From Clostridia bacterium (GTDB lineage Bacteria > Bacillota > Clostridia > Christensenellales > Aristaeellaceae), in assembly GCA_017527065.1 (NCBI GenBank), contig JAFXQO010000001.1, forward strand, positions 81,423 to 145,422: a stretch of 64,000 bases of DNA. The letters run 5' to 3'. The number at the start of each line of letters is the position of its first letter. Within the stretch, counting starts at the first letter, position 1. The position numbers and the translations under genes were made by a program. A model generated the notes under the pieces. That model had not been told where the DNA came from and made no database searches. It was given only the letters and a program-made list of their open reading frames with translations. This document shows positions 36,070-45,120 of this stretch, piece after piece.

Positions 36070-36633
36070 TTATTCGGAGGCCGCGCAGTTGTATACCGCG
36101 CGCTCCGTGATGATTTTCTGCATGGGCACGTCCTGAGGCTGCGCCTCGATGGCGTCGACCAACTGCAGTTCATAGGCCAGGCCGATGGCGGGGCAGCGGC
36201 ACCTGGCCAGGAACCGGTCGAAATAGCCCTTTCCAAAGCCCAACCGGTTGCCCGCGCGGTCGAACGCGACGCCCGGCACGAGCGCCAGGTCGAGCTGTTC
36301 CGGCGGCAGCGTTTCATCGGACACGGGCGTGTCGATACCGAATTGATCCGGCTTGAATTCCGTGTCCTCGGTCACGCGCACGGCCTTCATGCTGCCGTCG
36401 CGCTGCCATACGGGCAGGTACAGCTCGCGCCTGCTGCGCTGTATGGCCCAGAGGATGCCGCGGGTCTGCACCTCCTCGGGCAGGGCGGCGTAGCACAGCA
36501 CGCGCTTGGCCTTGAGATACTCCGGCAGCGCGACGATCTTCTCGCAGATGCGCAGCGACATTTCGGCCACGTGGATACCGCTCACGGCCTGCCGCTTTTT
36601 CCTGACTTCGCTTCGAATACATTCTCTGGTCAT
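36070..36633 (-). CDS. 5-formyltetrahydrofolate cyclo-ligase
   Basis: A 187-residue enzyme that converts 5-formyl-THF to methenyl-THF using ATP. The signature VPGVAFDRAGNRLGFGKGYFDRFL is complete, and the N-terminal RKKR basic motif is present. Its ATG overlaps the alr stop (TGATG), so the two are coupled. The B. subtilis homologue is YqgN. Confidence 0.93.
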   Translation of the reverse strand: MTRECIRSEVRKKRQAVSGIHVAEMSLRICEKIVALPEYLKAKRVLCYAALPEEVQTRGILWAIQRSRRELYLPVWQRDGSMKAVRVTEDTEFKPDQFGIDTPVSDETLPPEQLDLALVPGVAFDRAGNRLGFGKGYFDRFLARCRCPAIGLAYELQLVDAIEAQPQDVPMQKIITERAVYNCAASE

Positions 36634-37739
36634 CAGTCAGTCTCCTTCTTCGTAACCCGCGCGCCGAACCCCAGCATGATCTCGTAGGGGATGGTGTCGG
36701 CCAGGCGCGCCAGTTCGTCCGGGGTGATGCGCTCGCCATCCTGCGCGCCGAGCAGCACCGCCTCGCTGTTCAGATCCGCCTGTGGAATATCTGTCACGTC
36801 GATCATGAGCTGATCCATGCACACGCGCCCGATCAGCGGCGCGCGCTGCCCGCAGACCAGCGCGTCCGCCCGGTTGCCCAGGATGCGCGGATATCCGTCG
36901 CCGTAGCCGATGGGCAGCGTCATGACCCGGGTGCGGCGCGCCGCGCGGAAGGTGCGGCCGTAGCCCACCGTGTCGCCCTCGTCGATCCAGGCGACGCGCA
37001 CGGGCCTTGTCGTGAGCCGCTGCGCCGGCATGATGCCCGGGAAAGAGGCGTTGACCTCCGCGCCGTAGAGTACGATGCCGGGGCGCACCGCGTCATACCA
37101 GTAGGCTTCGCCCAGGGCGATGCCGGTGCTGGCCGCGGCGTGGCGCAGGGGTTGAAAGCCCGCCTTACGCGCCAGGCCGACCGCCTCGTCGAAGCGCGCC
37201 TTCTGCAGCGCGGTAAAGGCCGGGTCGCCGTCGGCCAGGGCGAAGTGGGTGAACGCGCCCTCCATTTCGACGCCGGGGCAGCCGCGCCAGGCGTCGAGCA
37301 GCGCGAGGATCTCTTCCCGTCCCCGCGCGCCGATGCGCGACATGCCCGTGTCGATCTTGAGGTGGGCCTTCGCGGGTCTTCCGAGCCGCGCGGCCTCTGC
37401 CTGCATGACCTCCAGCGCGCGCCGGTCGTAGACGGCCTGACTCGCGCCGATGCGCACGGCCTCCCGCAGGCCGTCCTCCGTGCTGCCGCCCAGGATGATA
37501 ACGGGCGCGGTCACGCCCGCCTCGCGCAGCGCGACGGCCTCGTCCACGGTGGCCACCGCGACGCCCCACGCGCCTTCCCCGAGGAGGCGGCGGGCGACGG
37601 GCACCATGCCGTGTCCGTAGGCGTCGGCCTTGACGACGGCGATCTGCTTCACGCCGCCGCAGCGCGCTTTGACGATCCGGAAATTCTCAGCGATGGTCCC
37701 CAGCGATATGCTCAGCACGGTCGGCCTGAACGCGCTCAC
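36633..37739 (-). CDS. alr: Alanine racemase
   Basis: A 368-residue PLP enzyme that makes D-alanine for peptidoglycan. The PLP lysine is K37 in VVKADAYGHG, the second-base tyrosine lies in the GYGRTFRA segment, GYGDGYPR is present, and the C-terminal domain has GRVCMDQLMIDVT. The start is GTG at 37739 with AGAAGGGGTGA before it. It heads the seven-gene minus-strand operon ending with the RsmF-like gene. Confidence 0.95.
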   Translation of the reverse strand: MSAFRPTVLSISLGTIAENFRIVKARCGGVKQIAVVKADAYGHGMVPVARRLLGEGAWGVAVATVDEAVALREAGVTAPVIILGGSTEDGLREAVRIGASQAVYDRRALEVMQAEAARLGRPAKAHLKIDTGMSRIGARGREEILALLDAWRGCPGVEMEGAFTHFALADGDPAFTALQKARFDEAVGLARKAGFQPLRHAAASTGIALGEAYWYDAVRPGIVLYGAEVNASFPGIMPAQRLTTRPVRVAWIDEGDTVGYGRTFRAARRTRVMTLPIGYGDGYPRILGNRADALVCGQRAPLIGRVCMDQLMIDVTDIPQADLNSEAVLLGAQDGERITPDELARLADTIPYEIMLGFGARVTKKETD

Positions 37740-37811
37740 GGCCTGTCACCCCTTCTCCCTTCGGCGGCTTCCGCTCAGGAGGGCGAGGAACCGACGGATA
37801 CACTTATTTAT

Positions 37812-37841
37812 ATTATATCTTATCCGGGGCTATAAAGTAAA
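37812..37841 (-). promoter_or_regulatory. Promoter of the alr operon
   Basis: Minus-strand TTTACT (37836-37841), an 18-base spacer and TATAAT (37812-37817). Confidence 0.7.
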
Positions 37842-37850
37842 CCTTTTTTC

Positions 37851-37879
37851 TTGCAAATCGCAAAAAAAACTGATACAAT
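37851..37879 (+). promoter_or_regulatory. Promoter of the CapA-like gene
   Basis: TTGCAA (37851-37856), a 17-base spacer and TACAAT (37874-37879), 41 bases before the start. It is back to back with the alr promoter. Confidence 0.75.
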
Positions 37880-37920
37880 GTCCCAGGATAATGTAGATAA
37901 TGATCATGGAGGGGCACACA

Positions 37921-39120
37921 ATGGCAAAACTTTCCAAGGCCGAGAGGAAAAGGCGCAGGCGGCGCAGGAAGATGATAAAGAGCGCGCTGGAACTCGCGGC
38001 GCTGCTGCTTCTGGGCCTGGCGCTGGCGCTGATCTGGCGCGGCCTGGGCGCAAACGAGTCTATCGCGCCCGAACCGACCGCGACGCCCACCCCGGAGCCC
38101 ACGGCCACCCCCGAACCGACCCCGGAGCCCACGGCCACGCCGGAGCCCACGCCCACTCCCGAGCCGACGCCGATTTCCATCGTGCTGACCGCCGTGGGAG
38201 ACTGCACCATCGGCGGCGACATGCGGGGCAACTCCGAGGAGCGCTTCCTGCGGGAGGTGTCCACCGAGGACGGGCTGATCGACTATGACTACTGCTTCAA
38301 AAACGTCGCCTCCATTTTCGGGGCGGACGACATCACGCTGGTGAATCTGGAGGTCGTGCTGACCGATTCGGACGACTACCTGCGGCGGGAAGACAAGAAG
38401 TATATCATGCGCGGAAAACCGGAATATGTGAACATGCTCACCGGCTCGTCGGTCGAGGTGTGCAACATCGCCAACAACCACATGACCGACTTCGGCGACG
38501 CGGGCATTGAGGAGACGGTGGCGCTGCTGGAGGCGAACGGCCTGCGCTACTGCGGCTACGGTTACAGCAGCGTGATGGAGGTCAAGGGCGTGCGCGTCGG
38601 CTTCGTGGGCATCAACTACTGGACCACCACAGAGAACAGCTTCAAGGCGCAGGTCGAGACGATGCGCGAGAAGTGCGACGTGCTGGTGGTATCCATCCAC
38701 TGGGGCACGGAGCTGGAGTATTATCCCGAGGACCGCCAGCAGATCTGGGGCAAGATGGCCGTGGACTGCGGGGCGGACCTGGTCGTGGGGCATCATCCCC
38801 ACGTGCTGGAGGGCATGGAGGCCTACAAGGATGTGAATATCGTCTACAGCCTGGGCAATTTCTGCTTCGGCGGCAACGCCAACCCCAAGGACAAGGACAC
38901 CTTCATCTACCAGCACACCTTCATCCTCGACCCGGTCACGAAGAAGCTGACCGGCAGCGACTTCACGGTCATCCCCTGCAAGATCACCTCCATCGAGGAC
39001 GACAGCCGCAACAACTACCAGCCCACGCCCATCGCCGACGCGAACGATCAGAAGCGCCTGTTGGAAAAGATCGAATACTATTCTCGCAAGCTCGCCAATC
39101 CGCTCAAGCTCACGAATTAA
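37921..39120 (+). CDS. CapA-family (poly-gamma-glutamate synthesis type) phosphoesterase-like protein
   Basis: A 399-residue protein with a basic N-terminus and one membrane helix (about 27-46), then a 40-residue EPTATPTP-type Pro/Thr/Glu linker and an extracellular CapA/PGA_cap metallophosphoesterase-like domain (about 88-360): AVGDCTIGGD, VNLEVVLTD, NIANNHMTDFGDAGIEET, SIHWGTE, VVGHHPHVLEG, YSLGNFCFGG. Metal ligands D, N, H are all present. No capB or capC homologue is nearby, so it may act on another polymer or as a lone enzyme. ATGGAGGGG precedes the ATG. Confidence 0.85.
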   Translation: MAKLSKAERKRRRRRRKMIKSALELAALLLLGLALALIWRGLGANESIAPEPTATPTPEPTATPEPTPEPTATPEPTPTPEPTPISIVLTAVGDCTIGGDMRGNSEERFLREVSTEDGLIDYDYCFKNVASIFGADDITLVNLEVVLTDSDDYLRREDKKYIMRGKPEYVNMLTGSSVEVCNIANNHMTDFGDAGIEETVALLEANGLRYCGYGYSSVMEVKGVRVGFVGINYWTTTENSFKAQVETMREKCDVLVVSIHWGTELEYYPEDRQQIWGKMAVDCGADLVVGHHPHVLEGMEAYKDVNIVYSLGNFCFGGNANPKDKDTFIYQHTFILDPVTKKLTGSDFTVIPCKITSIEDDSRNNYQPTPIADANDQKRLLEKIEYYSRKLANPLKLTN

Positions 39121-39141
39121 AAAACTAAGGAGGTCTGCGGC

Positions 39142-40272
39142 ATGAACTTTGCGCCTCTGGGCGACTTTATCGAATCACTCATCGACATCGGCATTCCCTC
39201 CGCGGATGTGATCGTGCGGCGGGATCACGAGACCCTATACCGCCACATGGCCGGCTGGCGCGACCGCGAGGCCGGCGAGGCGCTGCGGGGCGACGAACTG
39301 TACTTCCTGTACTCCTGCTCGAAGCCCATTACGGTCACGGCGGCGATGCAGCTCTTCGAGAAGGGCCTTTTCCTGCTGGACGATCCGGTGTATGAATACC
39401 TGCCGGAATTCCGCGATATGACGGTGCGCCGCGGGGACGGAACCGTCTCGAAGGCGGAGAAGCCCATCCTCATCCGCCATCTTTTCAGCATGACCGCCGG
39501 GATGGATTACGACATGTATACTCCCGCGCTGGAAGCCCTGCGCGCCGAAACGGGGGGCCGCTGCCCCACGCGCGAGGCCGTGCGCGCGCTGGCGAAAGGC
39601 CCGCTTTCCTTCGAGCCGGGCGAACACTGGCAGTACAGCCTGTGCCACGACGTGCTGGCCGGGCTGGTGGAGGTCGTCTCCGGCCAGCGCTTCGCCGATT
39701 ACGTGAAGGCGCATATCTTCGACCCCCTTGGCATGGCCCGCAGCGCCTACCACTACCCCGAGGGCAGCGACGGCCTGTTCGCCGCCCAGTACCTTTACGA
39801 CGACGAAAAGCGCGCCGCGCGGCGTATTCCGCTCACGGCCGAGCACGTGTTCGGGCCGGATTACGACAGCGGCGGCGCGGGCGTGATCTCCAGCACGGAG
39901 GACTACGCGCGCTTCACGGACGCCATGGCCTGCGGCGGCGTGGGGGAGACGGGCGAAGTGATCCTCAGCCCGGCGGCGATCGACCTCATGCGCGCCAACC
40001 AGCTCGGCCCCGTCCAGATGAAGGACTTCAACTGGCCGCAGATGGCGGGCTTCGGCTACGGCCTGGGCGTGCGCACCCTGATCGACCGGGCGGCCGGGGG
40101 CCTGCTGAGTCCCGTGGGCGAGTTCGGCTGGGGCGGCGCGGCGGGCGCGTTCGCCCTGATCGACCCGGTGAACCGGCTGTCCGTGGTTTACACGCAGCAC
40201 ATGCTCAACAACATGGAGCCCTACGTGCATCCCCGGCTGCGGAATATCGTTTACGCCTGCCTGGCGCGATGA
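39142..40272 (+). CDS. Serine hydrolase of the beta-lactamase / penicillin-binding type (class C fold)
   Basis: A 376-residue protein. The catalytic SxxK is SCSKP (about 58-62), the second motif a Tyr in YSLCHDVLAGLVEVVSG, and the C-terminal GWGGAAGA stands for the KTG-like triad. No signal peptide, so it is probably a cytoplasmic esterase or peptidase rather than a resistance enzyme. It follows the CapA-like gene by 21 bases with AAGGAGG. Confidence 0.85.
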   Translation: MNFAPLGDFIESLIDIGIPSADVIVRRDHETLYRHMAGWRDREAGEALRGDELYFLYSCSKPITVTAAMQLFEKGLFLLDDPVYEYLPEFRDMTVRRGDGTVSKAEKPILIRHLFSMTAGMDYDMYTPALEALRAETGGRCPTREAVRALAKGPLSFEPGEHWQYSLCHDVLAGLVEVVSGQRFADYVKAHIFDPLGMARSAYHYPEGSDGLFAAQYLYDDEKRAARRIPLTAEHVFGPDYDSGGAGVISSTEDYARFTDAMACGGVGETGEVILSPAAIDLMRANQLGPVQMKDFNWPQMAGFGYGLGVRTLIDRAAGGLLSPVGEFGWGGAAGAFALIDPVNRLSVVYTQHMLNNMEPYVHPRLRNIVYACLAR

Positions 40273-40280
40273 CATGACGA

Positions 40281-40312
40281 GGGGCGGGGCCGTTTCACCG
40301 GCCCCGCCCCAA
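40281..40312. terminator. GC-rich terminator-like hairpin
   Basis: GGGGCGGGGCCG pairs perfectly with CGGCCCCGCCCC over TTTCAC, between convergent genes. No T tract follows, so efficiency is uncertain. Confidence 0.65.
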
Positions 40313-40362
40313 GCGATTATTGTTCATTCTGCGGCGGACAGGCCTCCCCGAAGGATCGGCCG

Positions 40363-41517
40363 TTACTGAACCACGCACTCGAAGTAGGTCACTTCGCTGG
40401 GATCGATCTCGCGGACCTCGCCGTCGTCGAGCACGACCTTCTGGACGCCGACATACACGGCGTAGGTGCGATAGAAATAGTTGATCGCATAAGTAAAGGC
40501 CTTTCCGTAGTGCGCCGGCTCGAGGGGGTTCATCTCCTCGGTCGTGAAGTAATACTGTCCCCGCCCGTTCGGCTCGAGGTCGATCTTGTTGCCGTACATA
40601 TCCGTCTGGTAGTAGCTCAGCGAAAAGCCGCGGATGCCCTGGGTGGAGGAGCGGTTGACGACCTCGACGTTCATCATGCCGACGCCGCTCACATGGGTTT
40701 GTATGGGCGTTTCCAAATCGAACGATCCCGCGATCATCAGCGGCAGGTAGGGCTCCTCGTAGTACTGGGCGCTGGACGAATACAGCAGCCGCTGCATCTC
40801 CGGCGTGGCCTGGCTGGAGATGCTCAGGCCGTTCTGGGCGCAGAAGGAGCGCACCGCCGTGTTGGTGTTCCGGCCGTAGGCGCCGTCCACCCGGTCGTTC
40901 AGGTAGCCCAGGTCGGTCAGGCGCTGCTGCAAATCGCGCACCGCCTGGCCCCTGCTGCCCTGCTTCAGCGTCTGGTAGTTCGTGGAGGCGGGCGTGTAGG
41001 CCGGCGCGTATCTGTGGGCGCCGCCGAAGCCGAAGGACGCGCCGCCGATGTCATCGTAGCCGCCGCCGACGGACAGGTCGTACAGGTTGACGCTCACGGT
41101 CTTGCGGTACAGCTCGTCATGGGAATCGTCGTCTTTCACGATCAGCGTCATATCGACCTGCGAGCCGGTGCGGATGGCCCCGTCGCCGCCCGCCATATTC
41201 TTGTCGTCGGGCTTGATGAGGAACCAATCCTTCATGTTCGCGCCGGACTTGATGTTGGAGACGCCCGCGCCATAGACTTCCGTGCCGTCCACCATGACGT
41301 TGTCGAGCTTCAGCCAGATGGTGCGGTTGGTGTTGTTGACGATGCGGACATCCATGTGGATATAGGTGTAGCCGCCGTCGCTCTCTTTGTAGGAGTAGTC
41401 CGTCACCCAGACCTCAAAGCCGTTCCATGTCAGCAGCTTGGATTCCGCCAGGGCGGGAACCGCCAGCGTGCCGGCCAGCAGCGCCAGCGCCAGCAGCGCA
41501 GTCAACAGTCTTTTCAT
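40363..41517 (-). CDS. Secreted protein with peptidoglycan-binding domain
   Basis: A 384-residue protein with signal peptide (1-24, LAVPALAES). An N-terminal beta domain (about 28-150) has the IHMDVRIVNNTNRTIWLKLDN pattern of telokin-like DUF5067-type domains. A PG_binding_1 module follows (about 185-250; LKQGSRGQAVRDLQQRLTDLGYL, DGAYGRNTNTAVRSFCAQNGL). A second beta region ends the protein. Three ATGs in a row occur; the third (41517) is best spaced from GGGAGG. It is likely wall-associated; function unknown. Confidence 0.75.
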   Translation of the reverse strand: MKRLLTALLALALLAGTLAVPALAESKLLTWNGFEVWVTDYSYKESDGGYTYIHMDVRIVNNTNRTIWLKLDNVMVDGTEVYGAGVSNIKSGANMKDWFLIKPDDKNMAGGDGAIRTGSQVDMTLIVKDDDSHDELYRKTVSVNLYDLSVGGGYDDIGGASFGFGGAHRYAPAYTPASTNYQTLKQGSRGQAVRDLQQRLTDLGYLNDRVDGAYGRNTNTAVRSFCAQNGLSISSQATPEMQRLLYSSSAQYYEEPYLPLMIAGSFDLETPIQTHVSGVGMMNVEVVNRSSTQGIRGFSLSYYQTDMYGNKIDLEPNGRGQYYFTTEEMNPLEPAHYGKAFTYAINYFYRTYAVYVGVQKVVLDDGEVREIDPSEVTYFECVVQ

Positions 41518-41549
41518 CATCATTTCCTCCCCTTTTTCTTTTTATAGTA

Positions 41550-42878
41550 TTACACGCGTTTGTTGAATTGCGGCAGCCAGGGCCTGCTGAAGGCGAACAG
41601 ATCGTCCACCAGGGCGCGAATCTCGCCCAGATCGAGGGCGGCGGCGGTTATGGGATCGTAGCAGGCCGCCTGATAGACGAGCTCGGGGTCGCCCTCGAAG
41701 CTGGCGCGCACGGCCATTTCCTCCAGCTGGCTGCTGAGGGACATGAGGGGCAGCACGGCGTCGGGAATGCGGCCCACGCGCATGGGCTGCAGCCCGTCGC
41801 GGCTGGCCAGCACGGGCACCTCCACACACGCGCCCCAGGGCAGGTTGTCGATGAGGCCGAAATTGCGCACGTTGCCGTTGAATTTGTACATCGCCCCGTC
41901 GCCCACCATGGCGTTGAAGATGCGGGAGGCGTACTCGTTGCCGCGCCGCAGGTCCACAGGCTCCGTGAGGAATTTTTCAAGGTCCTTCTCATAGGTTCGG
42001 GCGCGCTCCTCCCGCACTTCAATGGTGAAATTGGTGCGGCCGGTGTTCCAGCTTGTGCCGCGATAGCAGTACTTCTCCAGCGTGTCGGGCCGCTTGCGGA
42101 ACCAGGGCGCGTATTCTGAGAAGTGGCCGCTGGACTCGGTGACGTAATAGCCGAAGGCGCGGAACACCTCGTTGCGCACAATGTCGGCCTCGTAGATTTC
42201 GGGGTCTGAGAACGTGCGGCGGCGCAGCTCGGGGTAGAGGTCCTGCCCGTTGCGCTCCAGTTTGAGGTAGTACGCCATGTGGTTGATGCCGGCGCAGAGA
42301 TAGCTGATCTCGTCTTCGGGCACGTCCAGTATCTTCGCGAACTTCGCTATGCCGCCCTGCACGCTGTGGCACAGGCCGGTGGTGACGATCTCCGGGGCGG
42401 CCTCCTGCATGGCGCGGCACAGCATGGCCATGGGGTTGGTGTAGTTGAGAAACACCGCGCCGGGGCAGAGGCGGCGGATGTCGGAAAGGATGTCCAGCAT
42501 CACCGGCACGGTGCGCAGGAAGCGGAATATGCCGGCCACGTTGCGTGTGTCGCCCACGTTGACGCTCACGCCGTGCTCCAGGCAGATTTCCAGGTCGCGG
42601 CGGAACACCGAAAGCGGCTGAGCCATGAGCATGCTCACAACGCCGTCCGCGCCGGGCAGAACCTCGGTCCGGTCGGTGGTCGCGACGAGCTTCGCCGGAT
42701 AGCCTCCCTCGTCGATGATGCGCTGGATCGCCCGGCGCGCGTTCTCAAGCCCTGCGGGATCGATGTCCACCAGGGCCAGCGTGCAGTCCGCGAAGGCGGG
42801 AAAGGTGAGGATATCCCGGGCCAGGCTGCGGGAAAAATTGTAACTGCCCGCGCCGATGAATACGAACTTCCTGCTCAT
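41550..42878 (-). CDS. Glycoside hydrolase family 4 enzyme (alpha-galactosidase-like)
   Basis: A 442-residue NAD- and metal-dependent GH4 protein. The Rossmann start KFVFIGAGSYNFSRSLARDI, the metal-binding GLCHSVQGG and NHMAYYL motifs, and LNYTNPMAM are present. The CHSVQGG and AGINHMA forms point to the alpha-galactosidase/alpha-glucuronidase side of GH4 rather than 6-phospho-glucosidases. No phosphotransferase system is nearby. It follows the FliB-like gene by 39 bases. Confidence 0.88.
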   Translation of the reverse strand: MSRKFVFIGAGSYNFSRSLARDILTFPAFADCTLALVDIDPAGLENARRAIQRIIDEGGYPAKLVATTDRTEVLPGADGVVSMLMAQPLSVFRRDLEICLEHGVSVNVGDTRNVAGIFRFLRTVPVMLDILSDIRRLCPGAVFLNYTNPMAMLCRAMQEAAPEIVTTGLCHSVQGGIAKFAKILDVPEDEISYLCAGINHMAYYLKLERNGQDLYPELRRRTFSDPEIYEADIVRNEVFRAFGYYVTESSGHFSEYAPWFRKRPDTLEKYCYRGTSWNTGRTNFTIEVREERARTYEKDLEKFLTEPVDLRRGNEYASRIFNAMVGDGAMYKFNGNVRNFGLIDNLPWGACVEVPVLASRDGLQPMRVGRIPDAVLPLMSLSSQLEEMAVRASFEGDPELVYQAACYDPITAAALDLGEIRALVDDLFAFSRPWLPQFNKRV

Positions 42879-42917
42879 GTGAAGGGTCTCCTTCCGTTTG
42901 CGCCTCTGCCGGCGGGA

Positions 42918-43649
42918 TCATTCCGCGCCGTTTTCCCCGGCGATCCATTTTTCAAGCGCTTCATCGTCGTATTCGACTTTGTCGGAGAACACCCGCGCCC
43001 GCTCGATGAGCGAAGCCGGGTCGCCGTCCGTCCAGCCGCCTGTAATCGCCGCAAAGGCGCGCCGGATGAAGCCGACGCGTTCTTCCAGGCGGCCGTCGTA
43101 CAGGGCGTCGGGCAGATGCCGGATAATCAGCGTCTCCAGGAGGCGGGCCCGCGGGCCTTCCTCCCGGATGGAGGCGATCCATTTTTCCCGCAGGGCGAAG
43201 AGATACTCTTCGTCCTCCGTGGGCGATTCGGCCTCGTTTCCCTCCAGGCGGATCAGGCGCAGGGGCCGCGGCCAGGCGAGGATCAGGCGCGCCGCCTCCT
43301 CGCACACGAGGCCAAGGCCAATCTCCACCCGGGTGGAAAAGTAGTTTCTGAACCGCGGGTGGTCTCTGCATATCTGGCAGAGCGCGTCTTCTCCCTCGCG
43401 CAGTATCAGCTCGCACAGGTTGTCCCGATTGAGCAGCGGGCAGCGTTCGTCTTCCGTCAGGATGAAGTGCGGCGTATCTTCCCGCCCGATGCCCCGCCGC
43501 ACGCGCTCGCCGAAAGCGCCGGGCAGGCGCTCATACCGGGCGAGGCTCTCTTCGTCGATGTCGATCTCCCAGCCCGCGCAGCAGGTGTGGCAGCACCGGG
43601 ACGCGACGCAGTGAAAGGCCGGATAGTATTCTGGCGCGTAGACGTTCAT
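42918..43649 (-). CDS. Short FliB-like (flagellin lysine N-methylase family) cysteine-rich protein
   Basis: A 243-residue protein opening with YAPEYYPAFHCVASRCCHTCCAGWEIDID and containing CPLLNRDNLCELI and CQICRDHPRFRNYF, the cysteine clusters of FliB. FliB methylates flagellin lysines in Salmonella and usually runs to nearly 400 residues; this one stops after the cysteine-rich part and a helical tail. No flagellar genes are visible, so the substrate may be another protein. AAGGAG precedes the ATG. Confidence 0.75.
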   Translation of the reverse strand: MNVYAPEYYPAFHCVASRCCHTCCAGWEIDIDEESLARYERLPGAFGERVRRGIGREDTPHFILTEDERCPLLNRDNLCELILREGEDALCQICRDHPRFRNYFSTRVEIGLGLVCEEAARLILAWPRPLRLIRLEGNEAESPTEDEEYLFALREKWIASIREEGPRARLLETLIIRHLPDALYDGRLEERVGFIRRAFAAITGGWTDGDPASLIERARVFSDKVEYDDEALEKWIAGENGAE

Positions 43650-43702
43650 ATTCCTTCTCCTTCCCGGCCAAACCCCCGGGGTGGACAGGTTCCGCCGCCC
43701 TT

Positions 43703-45073
43703 CTAACCGGCGGCGCGGGAGCGCTCAAATTTCTGCACGGCCCTCTTCCATCCGCCGCCGTAGTAATAGAAGGCGATGGCGGCCGAACGCAGGAAGGAGG
43801 CGATCAGCAGCGCCAGGAAGATGCCGTGCCAGTCGCCGGTGCGCACGCCCAGAAGCCACGCCAGGGGGATCCGCGAAAACGCGCCGAACTGCGCCGTGAT
43901 CATGGGAACGACGGATTTCCCGGCTCCGCGCATGGCGTTGACCAGGCAGCGGTCCGTTCCGTGAAACAGGCATTGAAAGGACATGATCAGTATGCCGTCC
44001 GCCGCGATGGAAGCCGCCGTCGCATCGGCGGTAAAGATGCGCGGGAAGAAGCCGCTCAGGCCGATGAGGAGGGCGCACATGCCCACGCCCAGCACCGTCA
44101 GCGACAGGATGCTGGCGTTGACGCCCTTGCGGATCCGATCCATTCGGAAGCGCCCCATGTTCTGGCCCACGAAGGTGCACAGGGCGGTGGAGAGCGCGAT
44201 CACCGGGATGTTTATCATATCGTCCACCTTGGTGACGATGCTGTTGGCGGCGATAAAGGACGGCCCAAAGAAATTCACAGAGGACTGCACGCACAGCGCG
44301 GCGATGGAATTGCCGACGTTCTGGATGGCGGCGGGCAGCCCGATTCCGATGATCCGGCCGGCTTCCTTCCGGTCCGGCCTCAGCGTTTTCAGGCTGACCT
44401 TCACGCCGTATCCGCCCCTGTTCAGGCGCAGCAGTATGCCGATCCCGGAGACCAGCTGGGCCGCCGCCGTCGCCGCCGCGACGCCCGCCACGCCCCAGCC
44501 GAGAACCAGGACCGCCAGGAGATTCAGCGTGACGTTCAGAAGGCTGCATATCAGCAGGAAATAAAATGGCCAGCCCGAATCACCCATGCCGCGCAGCGCC
44601 CCGCTCCCCATCTGATAGACCATGTTGCCGGTCGTCCCCAGATAGACGATGATCAGATAGGAGCGGGAGTCGGCGAAGATGGTTTCCGGCGTGCCCAAGA
44701 GAGCCAGCAGGGGCCGCGTCACGGCCAGGCCCACGGCGGTGATGAACAGGGAGCAGGCCAGCGTGAGGCAGGCGATCGTGGAGACGGCCTTCTGCAGGGC
44801 GTCCATATCCCCCGCGCCCATCCGCTGGGCGATGACCACCCCCGAGCCGGCGGACAGGCCGATCATGAACAGATTGATCAGGCTCATCACGGGGCTGCCG
44901 GCCGACACGGCGGCCAGGGCGTCGGCGCCAATAAAGCGGCCGACGATCACCGAATCCGCGACGTTATACAGCTGGGTCACGATGGTTCCCAGGAGGATCG
45001 GCACGGCAAAGCGCAGAAGGTTTTTGACGATCGGCCCTTCTGTGAGATCGATCCGATGGTTTCCTGCCGCCAT
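43703..45073 (-). CDS. MATE-family multidrug/toxin exporter
   Basis: A 456-residue twelve-helix protein: N-terminal LTEGPIVKNLLRFAVPILLGTIVTQLYNVADSVIVGRFIGADALAAVS, GMGDSGWPFYF, and the second-half AIQNVGNSIAALCVQSSVNFFG and ANSIVTKVDDMI are classic MATE blocks. Substrate not predictable. The start ATG (45073) is rather far from AGGAAGG. It precedes the FliB-like gene by 53 bases. Confidence 0.9.
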   Translation of the reverse strand: MAAGNHRIDLTEGPIVKNLLRFAVPILLGTIVTQLYNVADSVIVGRFIGADALAAVSAGSPVMSLINLFMIGLSAGSGVVIAQRMGAGDMDALQKAVSTIACLTLACSLFITAVGLAVTRPLLALLGTPETIFADSRSYLIIVYLGTTGNMVYQMGSGALRGMGDSGWPFYFLLICSLLNVTLNLLAVLVLGWGVAGVAAATAAAQLVSGIGILLRLNRGGYGVKVSLKTLRPDRKEAGRIIGIGLPAAIQNVGNSIAALCVQSSVNFFGPSFIAANSIVTKVDDMINIPVIALSTALCTFVGQNMGRFRMDRIRKGVNASILSLTVLGVGMCALLIGLSGFFPRIFTADATAASIAADGILIMSFQCLFHGTDRCLVNAMRGAGKSVVPMITAQFGAFSRIPLAWLLGVRTGDWHGIFLALLIASFLRSAAIAFYYYGGGWKRAVQKFERSRAAG

Positions 45074-45120
45074 AACGATACACAGCCTTCCTGCGAAAAG
45101 CGCCGGTGAAAAGGATACGC

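Noticed and set aside
38060-38172. EPTATP-coding repeats in the CapA-like gene as a possible CRISPR or regulatory repeat
   Set aside because: They are in-frame codon repeats of a protein linker with irregular spacing.
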